From Panulirus ornatus (lineage: Eukaryota > Arthropoda > Malacostraca > Decapoda > Palinuridae), in NCBI RefSeq assembly GCF_036320965.1, contig NC_092270.1, forward strand, positions 18,499,440-18,563,439: a stretch of 64,000 nt of DNA, read 5' to 3'. The notes under the pieces are model-generated. The model searched no databases and had not been told where the DNA came from. It saw only the letters and a program-made list of their open reading frames with translations. Positions 1-9,374 of the stretch are shown here, in pieces; position 1 is the first letter of the stretch; each line of letters starts with the position of its first letter. The translations under genes and the position numbers were made by a program.

Positions 1-2243
1 AGGGGGGCAGAAACCACTTGCAATTTTCCTTTTACCAGATGACAGACAAGCAAGGGGGGCAGAAACCACTTGCAATTTTCCTTTTACCAGATGACAGACA
101 AGCAAGGGGGGCAGAAACCACTTGCAATTTTCCTTTTACCAGATGACAGACAAGCAAGGGGGGCAGAAACCACTTGCAATTTTCCTTTTACCAGATGACA
201 GACAAGCAAGGGGGCAGAAACCACTTGCAATTTTCCTTTTACCAGATGACAGACAAGCAAGGGGGCAGAAACCACTTGCAATTTTCCTTTTACCAGATGA
301 CAGACAAGCAAGGGGGGCAGAAACCACTTGCAATTTTCCTTTTACCAGATGACAGACAAGCAAGGGGGCAGAAACCACTTGCAATTTTCCTTTTACCAGA
401 TGACAGACAAGCAAGGGGAGCAGAAACCACTTGCAATTTTCCTTTTACCAGATGACAGACAAGCAAGGGGAGCAGAAACCACTTGCAATTTTCCTTTTAC
501 CAGATGACAGACAAGCAAGGGGGCAGAAACCACTTGCAATTTTCCTTTTACCAGATGACAGACAAGCAAGGGGGCAGAAACCACTTGCAATTTTCCTTTT
601 ACCAGATGACAGACAAGCAATGAGGCAGAAACCACTTGCAATTTTCCTTTTACCAGATGACAGACAAGCAAGGGGGCAGAAACCACTTGCAATTTTCCTT
701 TTACCAGATGACAGACAAGCAAGGGGAGCAGAAACCACTTGCAATTTTCCTTTTACCAGATGACAGACAAGCAAGGGGGCAGAAACCACTTGCAATTTTC
801 CTTTTACCAGATGACAGACAAGCAAGGGGAGCAGAAACCACTTGCAATTTTCCTTTTACCAGATGACAGACAAGCAAGGGGGCAGAAACCACTTGCAATT
901 TTCCTTTTACCAGATGACAGACAAGCAAGGGAGCAGAAACCACTTGCAATTTTCCTTTTACCAGATGACAGACAAGCAAGGGGGCAGAAACCACTTGCAA
1001 TTATCCTTTTACCAGATGACAGACAAGCAAGGGGGCAGAAACCACTTGCAATTATCCTTTTACCAGATGACAGACAAGCAAGGGGGCAGAAACCACTTGC
1101 AATTATCCTTTTACCAGATGACAGACAAGCAAGGGGGGCAGAAACCACTTGCAATTATCCTTTTACCAGATGACAGACAAGCAAGGGGAGCAGAAACCAC
1201 TTGCAATTTTCCTTTTACCAGATGACAGACAAGCAAGGGGGGCAGAAACCACTTGCAATTATCCTTTTACCAGATGACAGACAAGCAAGGGAGCAGAAAC
1301 CACTTGCAATTATCCTTTTACCAGATGACAGACAAGCAAGGGGGCAGAAACCACTTGCAATTTTCCTTTTACCAGATGACAGACAAGCAAGGGGAGCAGA
1401 AACCACTTGCAATTTTCCTTTTACCAGATGACAGACAAGCAAGGGGGCAGAAACCACTTGCAATTATCCTTTTACCAGATGACAGACAAGCAAGGGAGCA
1501 GAAACCACTTGCAATTTTCCTTTTACCAGATGACAGACAAGCAAGGGGGCAGAAACCACTTGCAATTTTCCTTTTACCAGATGACAGACAAGCAAGGGGG
1601 CAGAAACCACTTGCAATTATCCTTTTACCAGATGACAGACAAGCAAGGGAGCAGAAACCACTTGCAATTTTCCTTTTACCAGATGACAGACAAGCAAGGG
1701 GGCAGAAACCACTTGCAATTTTCCTTTTACCAGATGACAGACAAGCAAGGGGAGCAGAAACCACTTGCAATTTTCCTTTTACCAGATGACAGACAAGCAA
1801 GGGGGGCAGAAACCACTTGCAATTTTCCTTTTACCAGATGACAGACAAGCAAGGGGAGCAGAAACCACTTGCAATTTTCCTTTTACCAGATGACAGACAA
1901 GCAAGGGGGCAGAAACCACTTGCAATTTTCCTTTTACCAGATGACAGACAAGCAAGGGGGCAGAAACCACTTGCAATTTTCCTTTTACCAGATGACAGAC
2001 AAGCAAGGGGGCAGAAACCACTTGCAATTTTCCTTTTACCAGATGACAGACAAGCAAGGGGGGCAGAAACCACTTGCAATTATCCTTTTACCAGATGACA
2101 GACAAGCAAGGGGGGCAGAAACCACTTGCAATTATCCTTTTACCAGATGACAGACAAGCAAGGGGGGCAGAAACCACTTGCAATTATCCTTTTACCAGAT
2201 GACAGACAAGCAAGGGGGCAGAAACCACTGGCAATTTTCCTTT
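1..2243. repeat. Minisatellite, 51/52 bp unit, ~43 copies
   Basis: A head-to-tail array runs in from the left edge and ends in a shortened unit near 2243. Each unit contains CAGAAACCACTTGCAATT and ends in GACAGACAAGCAA followed by a G run. Length switches between 51 and 52 (rarely 50) according to the number of Gs (3-6) and whether an A interrupts the run. A second variable site is TTTTCC or TTATCC. The variants are not random: a three-unit pattern (GGGGG with TTAT, GGGAG with TTTT, GGGGG with TTTT) occurs twice in a row at about 1441-1746, and TTAT units cluster near 1000-1160 and 2080-2200. Open frames inside are artefacts of the repeat. Confidence 0.97.
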
Positions 2244-2250
2244 ACATCTG

Positions 2251-2550
2251 TTTCTACAAGGGATCTGATCCTTCCTAGTATGGAGTACTGATTTCTACAA
2301 TGGATCTAATCCTTCCTAGTATGGAGTACTGCCCTCACATCTGGGGTGGTTGTAGCCTTGCATTTTTAACATGACAAGAACTGAGTCGAAAGCAATACGA
2401 CTTAAACCCCCTTGCACTACGTCGCAATGGTGGTTCACTTTCCCTTTCCTCTACTCTGGTGTTACTGGTTTTTCTTTCCCGTGAGGTGACTGCTTGTGTT
2501 TCCCAGCCATTACCTGAACCTGGCGACACTGGACAAGCTGTTCCGTTCTG
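2251..2550 (+). mobile_element. Non-LTR retrotransposon fragment (RT C-terminal region), degenerate
   Basis: Translation from about 2305 gives a stretch containing LPSMEYCPHIWGG, and after a stop another containing PLALRRNGGSLSL. This is the 'LEYCSHVWGG...LxxRRxVASLSLFYRY' block found after the palm domain in Jockey/CR1-type reverse transcriptases. The start is duplicated: 2251-2290 and 2292-2331 are two copies of a ~41 bp segment (TTCCTAGTATGGAGTACTG in both). It is a short dead fragment abutting the minisatellite. The family assignment rests on motif resemblance only. Confidence 0.6.
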
Positions 2551-3732
2551 TTATTTCTTTCTTTCCTTACACCTCCAAGCTTAAGAACTCTGTCCTATCT
2601 CGTTTTTTCCCCCAATTTCTGTGATGTAGCACTTTTTAAAAGATGGGAAAAATATTTGTAATACTTTCCTCGTCTCTTTTTTCTTTCTATAATGTTAATG
2701 TGGAGTGTGACTTGAGCCTTCCATAGGAAAACAGAACATAAAAGATTTGAGAGTGTGTGTAGGAATTGTGTTATTCCACCCAATTTACCTTCTTTCTTCA
2801 TCTTCTTAATTGCTCTTGATGGCATAAGTCTACCAGATTTATCTTACGTAAGATATCTTAACATACTGTATTTCGTGACAAGATCAACAAAACTCGTAAT
2901 TAAATATTAATTTCAACACCACACATTCAGTCTCCATACTGCCATGTCCAGCGCCCCATCATGGCAGGATATTTCATTTATGCAAAATTACTTGCTAACT
3001 CAACAGGTCATTAGCAGCGTTATGGAAGAGTAGGATAACATATGTATATCTTTATCATTTAGTTAATGACTACAGATCGAAATAATTAACAGGACTCAGA
3101 GCTGAATTATGGAGACCCTAATACAACTGGGACTGTATTAGGTAATTTAGTAAAGTCTCTTGATATATTAAAGGTTTTTATTGTCAGGAAAGGCCTCACA
3201 AAAGCAACCTGGAAGCCCCTTGCAGCCCACGGCTTAACAACCCCCCCATGAACTACCCTATTCACGTAATTGACTGTCAGACACCAGTTTAACACCACTG
3301 TTTACATACAGTCTTGGAAGGCTAATGGAATAAGCCAAACTATTTATGTATGATATTTTAAACTAAGACTTTCTGAATAGACCATGTATAACCAAAGCTC
3401 ATTTTCTTGCTTCATTATTTTAAAATATATTTTTGTTGACAAGAATAATTGCTTGTAAGCACCTGGTTTCCTTTGCTTCATTTTAATCTTCGTCAATGGG
3501 GCTGTCTTGCTCTCATATGACTCATAATTTCGTACATAAAAATAAATAATAAGGCACTGGCAAACTTCTAATTCAACTCGAATAATGAGAAATGTTTGGC
3601 ATGTTAGCCTGACAGCTGCTCTGGGGCACAGTAGGTCCCTGGCCAGAGATACTCAGTTTAATTGGAGTTTCGAGGCAAACTGGTATGTTAATGGCTGACC
3701 TTGGTGGTATTTCCCATCCCCGCCAGCTGTGT
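2551..3732. other. No gene seen (upstream intergenic)
   Basis: AT-rich sequence with short unrelated open frames on both strands (longest about 76 codons). No splice-consistent coding signal, RNA gene or recognisable repeat was seen. Confidence 0.5.
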
Positions 3733-4385
3733 TTGGATATTCTCACCTCAGTGATGGGTGACCTTGGATATTCCCCCTTCCCTAATGGGTGACTTTGGAT
3801 ATTCCACCCCCTCCCTAATGGGTGACCTTGGATATTCCACCCCCTTTCTAATAGGTGACCTTGGATATTCCCCCCTCCCTAATGGGTGACCTTGGATATT
3901 CCACCCCCTCCCTAATGGGTGACCTTGGATATTCCCCCTCCCTAATGGGTGACCTTGGATATTCCCCCCTCCCTAATGGGTGACCTTGGATATTCCACCC
4001 CCTTCTAATAGGTGACCTTGGATATTCCACCCCCTCCCTAATGGGTGACCTTGGATATTCCCCCTCCCTAATGGGTGACCTTGGATATTCCCCCTCCCTA
4101 ATGGGTGACCTTGGATATTCCACCCCCTTTCTAATAGGTGACCTTGGATATTCCACCCCCTCCCTAATGGGTGACCTTGGATATTCCCCCCTCCCTAATG
4201 GGTGACCTTGGATATTCCCCCTCCCTAATGGGTGACCTTGGATATTCCACCCCCTCCCTAATAGGTGACCTTGGATATTCCCCCTCCCTAATGGGTGACC
4301 TTGGATATTCCACCCCCTCCCTAATGGGTGACCTTGGATATTCCCCCCTCCCTAATGGGTGACCTTGGATATTCCCCTTCTCAGT
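3733..4385. repeat. Minisatellite, 30-33 bp unit, ~20 copies
   Basis: Tandem units contain TAATGGGTGACCTTGGATAT followed by a pyrimidine tract of 5-9 C with an optional A. Units are 30, 31 or 33 bp, because the C tract is either uninterrupted or written CCACCCCC. Some units read TCTAATAGG instead of CCTAATGGG. The array lies about 2.1-2.8 kb upstream of the presumed transporter start. Open frames across it on both strands are repeat artefacts. Confidence 0.95.
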
Positions 4386-4425
4386 TGTCTATCTTTGGAT
4401 TCCCACTTCCTGCCTCTTACCCAGG

Positions 4426-5798
4426 ACGTCTGGGATAATCCCAGGCTACCTGGCCACTGGGATAATCCCAGGCTACCTGGCCACTGGGATAATCCCAGGC
4501 TACCTGGCCACTGGGATAATCCCAGGCTACCTGGCCACTGGGATAATCCCAGGCTACCTGGCCACTGGGATAATCCCAGGCTACCTGGCCACTGGGATAA
4601 TCCCAGGCTACCTGGCCACTGGGATAATCCCAGGCTGCCTGACCACTGGGATAATCCCAGGCTGCCTGGCCACTGGGATAATCCCAGGCTGCCTGACCAC
4701 TGGGATAATCCCAGGCTGCCTGGCCACTGGGATAATCCCAGGCTGCCTGACCACTGGGATAATCCCAGGCTACCTGGCCACTGGGATAATCCCAGGCTAC
4801 CTGGCCACTGGGATAATCCCAGGCTGCCTGGCCACTGGGATAATCCCAGGCTACCCGGCCACTGGGATAATCCCAGGCTACCTGGCCACTGGGATAATCC
4901 CAGGCTACCTGACCACTGGGATAATCCCAGGCTACCTGGCCACTGGGATAATCCCAGGCTACCTGGACACTGGGATAATCCCAGGCTACCTGGCCACTGG
5001 GATAATCCCAGGCTACCTGGCCACTGGGATAATCCCAGGCTACCTGGACACTGGGATATCCCAGGCTACCTGGACCACTGGGATAATCCCAGGCTCCTGG
5101 CCACTGGGATAATCCCATGGCTACTGGCCACTGGGATAATCCCAGGCTGCCTGACCCATGGGATAATCCCAGGCTCCTGGCCACTGGGATAATCCCAGGC
5201 TCCTGACCACTGGGATAATCCCAGGCTGCCTGACCACTGGGATAATCCCAGGCCTGACCCTGGCACTAATGGGTGACCTGGATATCCCAGGCTGCCTGGC
5301 CATGGGATAATCCCAGGCTGCCTGGCCACTGGGATAATCCCAGGCTGCCTGGCCACTGGGATAATCCCAGGCTGCCTGACCACTGGGATAATCCCAGGCT
5401 GCCTGGCCACTGGGATAATCCCAGGCTACCTGGCCACTGGGATAATCCCAGGCTACCTGGCCACTGGGATAATCCCAGGCTACCTGGCCACTGGGACAAT
5501 CCCAGGCTACCTGGCCACTGGGATAATCCCAGGCTACCTGGCCACTGGGATAATCCCAGGCTACCTGGCCACTGGGATAATCCCAGGCTACCTGGCCACT
5601 GGGATAATCCCAGGCTACCTGGCCACTGGGATAATCCCAGGCTACCTGGCCACTGGGATAATCCCAGGCTACCTGGCCACTGGGATAATCCCAGGCTACC
5701 TGGCCACTGGGATAATCCCAGGCTACCTGGACACTGGGATAATCCCAGGCTACCTGGCCACTGGGATAATCCCAGGCTACCTGGCCACTGGGATAATC
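4426..5798. repeat. Minisatellite, 27 bp unit, ~50 copies
   Basis: The unit contains GGGATAATCCCAGGCTACCT followed by GGCCACT. Because 27 is a multiple of three, several frames stay open for hundreds of codons and encode a nine-residue repeat (HWDNPRLPG in one frame). I see no start context, splice signals or domain to support protein coding. Variants include TGCCTGACC, ACCTGGACAC and a single GGGACAATCCC. The centre (about 5050-5300) is irregular and contains one piece of the neighbouring array (TAATGGGTGACCTGGATAT at about 5268-5286), so the two arrays have exchanged sequence. Confidence 0.96.
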
Positions 5799-6238
5799 CT
5801 CTTCCCAAACTCCCAACGGGAACGGGACGAATTTTGAATAGAGAAACGCGACCTTCAGGTTCAGTCTCTTTCTGAATTCAGTTTCAGATTCTTAGGAAGT
5901 CGACCATATATTTTTGACCAGTTAGAGGCTATTCTAACGTGAAAAATAGTGGAAAGATGAACAGTATATGTGTGACTGTGACATTAGGTATTAAAGATAA
6001 AATAAATCCATCCAATATCTGAAAAAAATGGCCTTGAGAAGGTCAGAGTCTGTTATATAATTGTTGACGTCAATACGACCACGAATCCAAATCAAAACAA
6101 ACAACAAAGGTCCACACATATTCCTTTTAAAATTCATGGCTGAGCCACAGACGGGCCTTTTATCTCCTGCTCTCTGATAAGGGTTTGACCAGAGTGGTGA
6201 TAAGGGCCAAGTTTGTCTGTACACCTGGAGTGATTAGG
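5799..6238. other. No gene seen; distal upstream region of the transporter gene
   Basis: Non-repetitive sequence between the 27 bp array and the first exon. Only short open frames occur, the longest being a 77-codon minus-strand frame with no recognisable domain. It could hold promoter elements or a 5' non-coding exon. Confidence 0.4.
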
Positions 6239-6245
6239 TCACGTG
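6239..6245. promoter_or_regulatory. E-box (TCACGTG) upstream of the transporter start
   Basis: The sequence reads GGTCACGTGGGG. It contains a CACGTG E-box in the TCACGTG context recognised by MiT/TFE-type bHLH-zip factors (the CLEAR element of lysosomal genes in vertebrates is GTCACGTGAC). It lies 264 bases upstream of the ATG. One site can occur by chance, the transcription start is unknown, and any link to lysosomal control is inference. Confidence 0.25.
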
Positions 6246-6491
6246 GGGGTGTTGTGTAATCTAGTAGTTAACCATCATTACGGACGGAGGAGCATCCCTG
6301 ACAACCAGCTCTTATCAGATTGCCTCGTTCAGCCGATGTGTAGTTATCGCTTGAAGTCTGGGCCTTATCTGTGGTTGTTAGTTGACATTGAAGGTGTAGT
6401 TAAGGGTTGCTGTTAGACCCGTGGGCTTTACGGAGAGCCATGCGTTAATATGGAGACCAAATAGGAAAATTTTTGTTAGATTAATGAACGT

Positions 6492-6545
6492 ATGATTGGG
6501 AGGCAACAATGGTTACTTCCAAACTTAATCGCCTCATCCACTTAA
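6492..6545 (+). other. Overlapping upstream ORF at the transporter start
   Basis: An ATG at 6492 opens a 17-codon frame in a different phase. It passes over the main start codon at 6509 and stops at 6543-6545. A three-codon uORF (ATG 6484, stop 6493-6495) sits just before it. If the 5' leader includes this region, initiation at 6492 would lower translation of the main frame. Its context (CGTATGA) is weak compared with the main start (CAACAATGG). Confidence 0.35.
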
Positions 6546-6556
6546 TGGGATTTCTG
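6509..6556 (+). CDS. MFSD9: MFSD9-like exon 1 (start codon, start of TM1)
   Basis: Sixteen codons beginning MVTSKLNR and ending HLMGFL, then a GTGAGT donor at 6557. The start is chosen because an in-frame TGA lies just upstream at 6485-6487, the context CAACAATGG is good for an arthropod, and the exon end joins in phase 0 to either second exon to make the GFL-DL sequence typical of MFSD9 TM1. The N terminus is short, with no signal peptide; the first helix begins within this exon. I cannot see whether a further 5' non-coding exon exists. Confidence 0.75.
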
Positions 6557-6583
6557 GTGAGTAATGATTAATTCAAATTTGTA

Positions 6584-7102
6584 GTGTAATAAGGTAACGT
6601 AGTGAGGTAACGTGAGGTAACGTAGTGAGGTAACGTTGTGAGGTAACGTAGTGAGGTCACGTAATGAGGTAATGTAATGAGGTAACGTAGTGAGGTAACG
6701 TAATGAGGTAACGTAGTGAGGTAACGTAATGAGGTAACGTAATGAGGTAACGTAGTGAGGTAACGTAATGAGGTAGATTAATGAGGTAACGTAATGAGGT
6801 AACGTAGTGAGGTAACGTAATGAGGTAACGTAATGAGGTAACGTAGTGAGGTAACGTAATGAGGTAGTGTAATGAGGTAACGTAATGAGGTAACGTAGTG
6901 AGGTAACGTAATAAGGTAACGTAATGAGTTAACGTAGTGAGGTAACGTAATGAGGTAACGTAATGAGGTAACGTAATGAGTTAACATAGTGAGGTAACGT
7001 AATGAGGTAACGTAATGAGGTAACGTAGTGAGGTAACGTAATGAGTAACATAGTGAGGTAAAGTAATGAGGTAACGTAATGAGGTAATGTAATGAGGTAA
7101 CA
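6584..7102. repeat. Minisatellite, 13 bp unit, ~39 copies, in intron 1
   Basis: Tandem GAGGTAACGTAAT / GAGGTAACGTAGT units start 28 bp after the exon 1 donor. The two unit types alternate irregularly, with occasional length variants (GAGGTAACGT, GAGTAACATAGT). Each unit contains GTAACGTAA, one base from the TTACGTAA site bound by PAR-type bZIP factors. GAGGTAACG also resembles a weak 5' splice site (AG|GTAACG), so dozens of pseudo-donors follow the real one. Minus-strand open frames are artefacts. Confidence 0.95.
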
Positions 7103-7962
7103 CTGGTTTTATTCAGGTGTGAGTGTTGCCAGTGGGCCAGACTTTGATTGCCACATATGATGTTTGGTCCTGGTGATTAGGTACTTTTCTTGTCACTTTT
7201 TATGATTGGATCTGTCAACTTCAGCCCTTTTAGTTTGGTAGTTTTAGATATCCACAGCACATTCTGTGTACGTGAGGTTCTCATATATTTTGATGATATA
7301 AACTTATGATAGATAGAAACATAATTTTCAAAATAAGGTTCAAACATCTCAATTTAGTTAAAAGTTGTGTACTTGTGCCATGTTATAATATATGCTGCTC
7401 CGCTGCTAGGCATGAGAGGTAGTTTAGAAGTTTTTTATGCATATTTAGTGAAATATGGGCATATTTAGTGAGATCTGGGGACTTTTTTATCATAAACAGT
7501 TAGATTACCAAGGTTTTTCTTTACTAATATGTGGTGTTAGAGTGCTATGATTTCAAAAATTGTTACGTGACAAGACGTCTTGTACGTGCCGCCCTAGGAT
7601 TACATTAACTGAACAGTGTATGAAAAGACTAGGGTATAGTATCTAGTAGCATTGCATGGGATGCCTTTTTAACCAGTGATGGCTGTATAGTTCTCTTGAA
7701 GGCAGGGGAAGTTGAATAAGATTTTCCAGTATAAGCTTCTTCTTATCCGTATTTTGCAAAAGGAGAATGTCAAATTCAAAACTTGAATTGCTATAGATGC
7801 CACTTTGATATTGATAGATAAAAACAAAACATGTTAAGAGTATAAAAACATAAAAATACTCTTGTTTTGCTGCAGTATAGAGCTAAGAAATATAATTAAA
7901 TGGAACTAAACAATTTGTTGTAAGTGGCATTGTTAGCAGGCTTGCACAGGACATCTCAACTT
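7103..7962. other. Intron 1, no feature seen
   Basis: AT-rich intronic sequence with no long open frame, tandem array or recognisable element. Confidence 0.5.
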
Positions 7963-8997
7963 AAAGTTCTGTATCCCTGGGGATAGTGAAGAAAGAATAC
8001 TTTCCATATATTCCCTGCTTGTCGTAGAAGGGGACTAAAGGGGGTGGAAGTGGGCGCAGGAAACCCTACCCTTCTTGTATTCAGATTTCTAAAAGAGGAA
8101 ACAGAAGAAGGAAAGTGGGGAGTGCTCATCCTCCTCAAAGGCTCAGATTGGGGTGTCTGAATGTGTGTTGATGTAACAAAGATGAGAAGAAAGGAAAATT
8201 AGGTAGTATGTTTGAGGAAAGAAACCTGGATGTTCTAGCTCTGAGTGAAACAAAGCTCAAGGGTAAAGGGGAAGAGTGGTTTGGAAAAGTCTTGGGAGTA
8301 AAGTCAGGGGCTGGTGAGAGGACAAGAGCTAAGGAAGGAGCAGCACTACTCCTGAAGCAAGAGTTGTGGGAGTGTGTGATAGAATGTAAGGAAGTAAATT
8401 CTAGATTGATGTGGTTAAAACTGAAAGTAGATGGAGAGAGAGGGGTGATTATTGGTGCCTATGCACCTGGTCATAAGAAGAAAAATCATAGAGGCTAGTG
8501 TTTTGGGAGCAACTGAGTGAGTGTGTCAGCAGCTATGGTGCATGAGATCAGGTATTAGTGATGGGTGTTTAAATGCAAAGGTGAGTAATGTGGCAGTTGA
8601 GGGTATTATTGGTGTACATGGGGTTTACAGTGTTATGAATGGAAATGATGAAGAGCTTTTGGATTCGTATGCTGAAAGAAGACTGGTGATTGGGAAAACC
8701 TGGTTTAAAAAGAGAGATATACAAAAGTATACGTATGTGAATAGGAGAGATGGTCATAGGGCATTATTAGATTGTGGTAATTGATAAGCATGTAAAAGAG
8801 AGATTTTTGGATGTTGATGTTTTGAGAGGGGCAGCTGGAGGGATGTTTGATCATTATCTTGTGGAGGCGAAGATGAAGATTTGTAGAGGTTTTCAAATAA
8901 GAAAAGAGAATGCCGGGGGAGGAGGGTGGTGAGAGTGAGTGAGCTTGGAAAGGAGTCTTGTGTGAGGAAGTGCCAGGAGAGACTGAGTATAGAGGTC
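7963..8997 (+). mobile_element. Non-LTR retrotransposon 5' part: leader and AP-like endonuclease, degenerate
   Basis: After a repeat-derived leader (about 7963-8134), translation gives FEERNLDVLALSETKLKGKG, the start of an apurinic-like endonuclease domain (catalytic Glu in SETK). It continues to IIGAYAPG (8444-8469), and after a frameshift gives LNAKVSN, EELLDSYAERRLVIG and RDGHRALLD, all standard blocks of RTE-like LINE endonucleases (functional copies read GDLNAKVG). At least one frameshift and stops near 8496 and 8782 show it is dead. The RT half is absent. The order and wording match the RT copies found elsewhere in the window, so it is probably the 5' end of the same family. Confidence 0.75.
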
Positions 8998-9222
8998 AAA
9001 ATTTCTTTTTTGATGATATTATAAGCATTATAAGGACAGCTTCCTCAGTGCCATACTACATAATAACAAATCAATTTACATAAGACTTACATGATCCTAG
9101 GAATAAGATTTCCACTTGAGGAGTTTATGCAACAAACCCTTTTGTTTTTGTTCTCCCCATTACTAAAGGTCAAATTTGATGCATCATAGAATCTGAAGAA
9201 CTAACTCTCCAGAGTGTGGTTG

Positions 9223-9374
9223 TCTTGTCCCACCCACTAAGGAAGGCAGCAAAGATAGCATCCATGCTCACCTTCTTTGGTAATACAGTAGTTCTGCATC
9301 TTGTCCCACCCACTAAGGAAGGCAGCAAAGATAGCATCCATACTCACCTTCTTTGGTAATACAATAGTTCTGCA
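9223..9374. repeat. Tandem duplication, 76 bp x 2
   Basis: Segments 9223-9298 and 9299-9374 are near identical (TCTTGTCCCACCCACTAAGG in both) and differ at two visible positions (ATGCTC/ATACTC and ACAGTA/ACAATA). It is a recent direct duplication within intron 1. On the minus strand the frame stays open across both copies, but I see no domain. Confidence 0.95.

Noticed and set aside
84..2150. Many open frames of 75-178 codons on both strands
   Set aside because: They follow the 51/52 bp array unit by unit, shift frame with G-run length, and have no domain.
1..2243. CRISPR-like direct repeats
   Set aside because: Units are contiguous without unique spacers, and the surrounding gene structure is animal-type; this is a minisatellite.
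4359..5875. Repetitive proteins of 200-277 codons (HWDNPRLPG repeats)
   Set aside because: The 27 bp unit is a multiple of three, so all frames without a stop stay open on both strands; no start context or splice support.
9223..9374. Possible duplicated coding exon (minus strand QNYCITKE with GTGAGT after it)
   Set aside because: Only about 40 codons, no acceptor or continuing exon found; kept as a duplication only.
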